DNA of 64,000 bases from Halalkalibacter urbisdiaboli. Lineage in GTDB: Bacteria > Bacillota > Bacilli > Bacillales > Bacillaceae_D. Both the position numbers and the translations under genes were made by a program. The stretch spans positions 827,816 to 891,815 of the forward strand of contig NZ_MVJM01000002.1 in the NCBI RefSeq assembly GCF_002156385.1. The letters run 5' to 3'. The notes under the pieces were generated by a model that ran no database searches, was not told the DNA's origin, and worked only from the letters and a program-made list of their open reading frames with translations. This document shows, piece after piece, positions 59,986 to 64,000 of this stretch; position 1 is the first letter of the stretch, and the number at the start of each line of letters is the position of its first letter.

Positions 59986-62900
59986 CTATTCTTCTATAAC
60001 GACAAACGTTCCATTTAATGTACTTGTAAAGATCGCAGTTGTACCTTGATATTTTGTTGGCACAGCTGTATAGCTACCATCCTCCTCTACTCTAACAACG
60101 GTCGCACGCTCTTCGTTAAGCTTCGTTGAAAGCTTGATTTCACGCTCAACCTCTTGCTCAAATTGCATTAGCTCTATGTCATTATTCGCCCCAGTTGCAA
60201 ACACGCGATAATCAACATAGTCGGAGACGACGTTAGCGTCGATGGTGTTCAACTCCGGTGCTTTATTCACGTATACCGAAAGCGAAACGTCTTTCTCTTT
60301 TACTCCGAGCTCAGAAGCTAGAGCAGCAACATCGATTTCAGCTGCCGGTAAGCGAATCGTCCCTTCATCCGATTCAAATTCAATAATAGCATCCGCCTTC
60401 TTCTTTAACTGCTTTAATACAGAAGACGGGATGTTGACTTCGCCCCATTCATCTTGTTCCTTTTCAACCTTGATTAAAAATCGCTCTTCTTTGTTTTGCT
60501 TTGATTGATTCGCTTGGTTGTTTTTAACCGTCGTTACGACTTTCGTTTTACCATCTTCTGTGCTTACACGTTCTACTTTCACCGCATCGTTATCAACAAT
60601 AACTTGAGCCTTCTCTCGCTTACCCGGTTTCTTTACATCTGCAGCAACATCACCTGTAAAAATCGACGGCGCTTGCGGTGCATCCATGCCATGTCCTAAG
60701 TAGAATCCAACCTGTGGCGGCTGGTTGTAGCCGACGTTTTGCCAAGCCACACTTAGGCGATACGTCGGATCATGCATTAACGTGTAAATCCGGTGCTCAG
60801 TCACATCGGTTGTCGTATAGATGCGAAGCTCCGTACTATCAGAAGAAGGCCAAATGACTTCCTCTCTCCAGTCACCGAAAAGATCGGCTTGTAACGAAGG
60901 GTTTCCTTTCGTTCCATTACTTGAACGTGTGCCCTCTGGAATGAGAACCGTCTCAAGCTTCTCTTCTTCCCAATTCCATTTCTCAATTTTTCCGACACCA
61001 TGTGGATCTGTACTTGGATTATACGTATGATCTAGAAGCTCTCGAAGTAAATCACCAGTCCACCATACAGAATGGTTAATAGATTTAGGTGTATTATCGG
61101 AAATACGCTCACCTTCAACAGAAAACAATCCACTTCCGCCTGAGCTTCCATCCCAGCTATCAGATGCCCATAGCTCCGCACCATCATACCTTGGATCAAT
61201 GTCGGCAGCAACAGCACGACCAACATCTGTACCTGTACGAACGCCCCAGAGTAATTCACCTGTCTCAGCATCACGGATACCGTAACCAACTGGTGAGCTT
61301 GAACTTTCATGAGGCTGATAGATTTCTAATCCTGGACGATTTGGATTTAAGTCAGACACATGGTTCGCATCACCATGTCCCCAGCCTGTGGAATGGAGAC
61401 CTGTCCCATCATGGTCGATAACACTTCCGCCATAAATGATCTCATCAAAACCATCTTCATCAACATCCGCAACCGCTAAACTATGGTTTCCTTGTCCATA
61501 ATACGCATAGTTACCCGGATCATTCGTATCGAATACCCACTCTTGCGTAATTTCTCCATCACGGAAATTGTACGCTGCCAGAACCGTTCTCGTATAATAG
61601 CCACGGGCCATAACAAAGCTCGGACGCTCTCCATCTAAATACGCCACACCTGCTAAGAAACGGTCAACACGGTTTCCGTAGCCATCACCCCAATCACTCA
61701 CATTTCCACGCGGTGGGTAATAGTCAGTTGTTGCAAGTGCTTTACCTGTTTCCCCTTCAAACACTGTTACATATTCAGGTCCGCTTAAAATATATCCAGC
61801 GCTGTTGCGATAGTCCGCACTAGCATCTCCAATCACCGTTCCTTCACCATCGACCGTTCCATCAGCCGTTTTGAAGACGACTTCCGACTTGCCATTGCCA
61901 TCGAAATCATAAACGAGGAACTGTGTATAGTGTGCGCCTGCACGAATGTTTTTACCTGCATCAATTCTCCAAAGCTTCGTACCGTCTAGCTTATACGCAT
62001 CAAGATAAACATTGCCTGTATAGCCTGCCTGTGAGTTATCCTTCGAGTTCGTCGGGTTCCACTTCAGGATAATTTCATAGTTCCCATCCCCGTCAAGGTC
62101 GCCCACACTTGCATCATTTGCCACATACTCGTATTCCACTCCATCAGGCGTTACGCCACCCTCTGGCTTTTCAAGCGGGATACTAAGATGCTGCTCTGAC
62201 CAAACACCTACCTCTTCAGTAACAGGGTCCCCACTGCCGTTTCTTACTCTTACTTGATACGTTGAATCAAGTGTACCGTCTGGATCAACGTAGTTTGTAC
62301 TCGTCGTAATCGGTTTGTCATTCACCTTTTCACCATCACGGTAAAGATCAAAGCTCACACTCTCTGGGTCCGTACCGAGCATCTTCCAGCCAACATAAAC
62401 GCCTTCATCTGTTTTAACCGCAACAACAGCACGATTAAGCTTTTCCATTTGACGTAAACGGACTAATTCTATTGGAGATTCTAACACTTCAGATGCTTCA
62501 GAGATTCCACCTTCATTGACGGCACGTACTTTATAATAATAATGACGATGAGTAAAAATCGAATCATCTGTAAACGTAACGTCTGTTGTTACACCAATTT
62601 TCGTATAGGATACTTCAGCTTGCGGATAGTTCGTTTCATCGTAACGAGCACGATAAACGTAATATTTAACAGCATCGTCTACTTCGTTCCATGAAAACGA
62701 TACTTCATCCTCTGTTGCATCTACAAGCTTAAGACCAGTCGGTGCAGCTGGCACAGCAACTGACTCATCAAATACATCAACTGTCACTTCATTACTCGGA
62801 GCTGATTCAATTCCTAACGCATTTTTCAACGTAACCGCATACGTATACGTGTAGCCAAGCTCTGCTGTCTCATCCGTATACTCAGCTGTACTTGAGCTTC

Positions 62901-64000
62901 CGATGTTTGTAAATTCACTTTCACCTTCTGCTTTACGATACACTTCGTATGTCTCAGCCGATTCCTCAGCCTCCCAGCCTAACGTAACCGACTCTGGCGT
63001 TAACGTTTTGTCGACAACGTGAAGGCTTGTAATTTCCGACATCGGAATAATTTCAAGTCCATTAATCCGTCCATTGCCACCAATCGCAATGTTTAATTGC
63101 TCATCTGAAACCGTTGTCATTTCTGCTAATACAGCAAACTCTCCAGCTTGTGAGGAAATGCTGCCTTTGTCTTCTCCTTCAATCGAGAAATTCGTTCGAT
63201 TAAAAGCAATATCATCACCCGCAATAATACGGACAAAATAATCACCATTTGGTACGTCAACTGTGAACTCATAGCTTCCATCAATAATAAAATCCCGTCT
63301 TAAATCGTCTGGACCACTACGGTTACGTTCAGCAACGGATTTACTAATACCATATCCACGCTCTTGCGTATAGATCATCGTATTCGTTACTTGTAAATAG
63401 CCGTCTTCAACTGGCGATGATGCCGAACCAAAGTCAAACATTAACTGAAGCGGCTCCTCTTCAGCTGGCTCCCCTTCGTTCTCATTTGTACCTGTCGAAA
63501 TTTCAATTCCGTTAATACGACCATCACCTGAAAAGCCAATATTTAATTGACCATCTTCAATTGTCACATCAAACGTTTCTTCAAAATATTCACCATTTCC
63601 CGTTCTCGGACTGCCATGCTGGTCATCTTCAATGACTAAATTCGTCCGGTTTCCAGCATCCTCGTCCCCTGCAATAATCAATACCTCATAATGGCCATTT
63701 TCAAGCTCAACCTTAAATTCACTGCCTGCTGCTAATACAAAATCCTTTCTTAGATCATCAGGCCCAGCTCGGTCACGAAAGGCATTCTCTGCTAACGCTT
63801 CAGCAAAGCCAAAGCCCCTCTCCTCACTGTACGCTGTTGTTGGTGCTACTTGTGTATATCCATCAGCTACTGCACTCGTTTCAGAGCCAAAATCAAATTT
63901 CAAATCGACTACTTGCTCTTCTGCCGTCGTTACACTAGCAGAAAAAGCACCCGTTCCTGTAAAGAGAGAAAAAATCATCATAAATACCATGAACAAAGAG
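59986..64000 (-). CDS. Secreted multidomain rhamnogalacturonan lyase (PL11), 5' end outside window
   Basis: Cleaves the rhamnogalacturonan-I backbone by beta-elimination, outside the cell. 1336 residues visible. They start in the hydrophobic core of a signal peptide (VFMMIFSLFTG); the basic head is missing and the frame is open to the edge, so the true start lies beyond 64000. Order: two related beta modules (about 28-165 and 180-315, each with KFDFG/FDFGS and YEV/YFV..AGD), two fibronectin III domains (about 325-410, 418-505), then the PL11 eight-bladed propeller (about 510-1130). Calcium loops are DLDGDGNYE, DFDGNGKSE and DVDEDGFDE. A Lys/Gln-rich linker and a C-terminal domain (about 1160-1336) end it. 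Confidence 0.92.
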   Translation of the reverse strand, partial: SLFMVFMMIFSLFTGTGAFSASVTTAEEQVVDLKFDFGSETSAVADGYTQVAPTTAYSEERGFGFAEALAENAFRDRAGPDDLRKDFVLAAGSEFKVELENGHYEVLIIAGDEDAGNRTNLVIEDDQHGSPRTGNGEYFEETFDVTIEDGQLNIGFSGDGRINGIEISTGTNENEGEPAEEEPLQLMFDFGSASSPVEDGYLQVTNTMIYTQERGYGISKSVAERNRSGPDDLRRDFIIDGSYEFTVDVPNGDYFVRIIAGDDIAFNRTNFSIEGEDKGSISSQAGEFAVLAEMTTVSDEQLNIAIGGNGRINGLEIIPMSEITSLHVVDKTLTPESVTLGWEAEESAETYEVYRKAEGESEFTNIGSSSTAEYTDETAELGYTYTYAVTLKNALGIESAPSNEVTVDVFDESVAVPAAPTGLKLVDATEDEVSFSWNEVDDAVKYYVYRARYDETNYPQAEVSYTKIGVTTDVTFTDDSIFTHRHYYYKVRAVNEGGISEASEVLESPIELVRLRQMEKLNRAVVAVKTDEGVYVGWKMLGTDPESVSFDLYRDGEKVNDKPITTSTNYVDPDGTLDSTYQVRVRNGSGDPVTEEVGVWSEQHLSIPLEKPEGGVTPDGVEYEYVANDASVGDLDGDGNYEIILKWNPTNSKDNSQAGYTGNVYLDAYKLDGTKLWRIDAGKNIRAGAHYTQFLVYDFDGNGKSEVVFKTADGTVDGEGTVIGDASADYRNSAGYILSGPEYVTVFEGETGKALATTDYYPPRGNVSDWGDGYGNRVDRFLAGVAYLDGERPSFVMARGYYTRTVLAAYNFRDGEITQEWVFDTNDPGNYAYYGQGNHSLAVADVDEDGFDEIIYGGSVIDHDGTGLHSTGWGHGDANHVSDLNPNRPGLEIYQPHESSSSPVGYGIRDAETGELLWGVRTGTDVGRAVAADIDPRYDGAELWASDSWDGSSGGSGLFSVEGERISDNTPKSINHSVWWTGDLLRELLDHTYNPSTDPHGVGKIEKWNWEEEKLETVLIPEGTRSSNGTKGNPSLQADLFGDWREEVIWPSSDSTELRIYTTTDVTEHRIYTLMHDPTYRLSVAWQNVGYNQPPQVGFYLGHGMDAPQAPSIFTGDVAADVKKPGKREKAQVIVDNDAVKVERVSTEDGKTKVVTTVKNNQANQSKQNKEERFLIKVEKEQDEWGEVNIPSSVLKQLKKKADAIIEFESDEGTIRLPAAEIDVAALASELGVKEKDVSLSVYVNKAPELNTIDANVVSDYVDYRVFATGANNDIELMQFEQEVEREIKLSTKLNEERATVVRVEEDGSYTAVPTKYQGTTAIFTSTLNGTFVVIEE

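Noticed and set aside
1-64000. CRISPR array, tRNA, rRNA or prophage
   Set aside because: I saw no regularly spaced direct repeats, no cloverleaf with TTCRANY, no rRNA segments and no phage structural genes.

Overview
The window looks like chromosomal DNA from a low-GC, endospore-forming member of the Bacillaceae. The evidence is two complete gerA-type germination operons, a spoIIP remnant, a YfiT-type bacillithiol transferase, a vmlR-type ABC-F gene, a short-form hisG with hisZ, and strong AGGAGG ribosome binding sites. An alkaliphilic Alkalihalobacillus/Halalkalibacter-like host is my guess from overall gene content; no marker in the window fixes the genus. I see no rRNA, tRNA, CRISPR array or prophage module.

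Layout. 0-3.7 kb: the 5' half of a histidine operon (hisZ-hisG-hisD-hisB, minus strand, hisB cut by the window edge) behind a good sigma-A promoter. 4-5.5 kb: a divergent chemoreceptor. 5.5-17.3 kb: a run of small, mostly minus-strand single genes (methyltransferase, GNAT, CapA-like and NodB-like lipoprotein/secreted proteins, a Lon-like S16 protease with a DUF4328 membrane partner, several lipoproteins, an SDR, signal peptidase I). 18.6-22.5 kb: germination operon 1 (gerA-gerC-gerB, minus). 23.5-28 kb: an MFS transporter, a membrane-fused dihydroorotate-dehydrogenase-like protein and a FAD monooxygenase on one strand. 29.9-33.9 kb: germination operon 2 (gerA-gerB-gerC, plus). 34-55.6 kb: an accessory region full of decay: fosB, spoIIP, VOC, TetR, HAD, two chemoreceptor and several transposase remnants between intact small genes. 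48.3-49.4 kb: a rhamnogalacturonan acetylesterase. 49.6-51.4 kb: vmlR with an attenuator leader. 55.8-59.2 kb: an orphan sigma factor, a c-di-GMP-I riboswitch in front of an unknown 107-aa protein, and a GAF-GGDEF diguanylate cyclase with a membrane partner. 60-64 kb: a large secreted rhamnogalacturonan lyase (PL11), 5' end outside the window.

How things fit together. The acetylesterase and the PL11 lyase carry the same N-terminal FDFG-type module and should act together on pectic rhamnogalacturonan-I outside the cell. The riboswitch and diguanylate cyclase form a local c-di-GMP cluster with an unidentified output protein. The vmlR leader shows a full set of mutually exclusive hairpins, as expected for ribosome-mediated antibiotic sensing.

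Two dispersed repeat families shape the window. Family 1 is a miniature inverted-repeat element of about 106 bp with GARGGCACTGAAAAA ends; one copy sits in frame inside the spoIIP remnant with an 8-bp target duplication. Family 2 is a GGCTGTKCCAAAAGGTT hairpin found just after many stop codons, where it probably works as a terminator. One locus shows family 1 nested inside family 2. Coordinates and motifs were read by eye; similarity calls rest on recognition, not on database searches.
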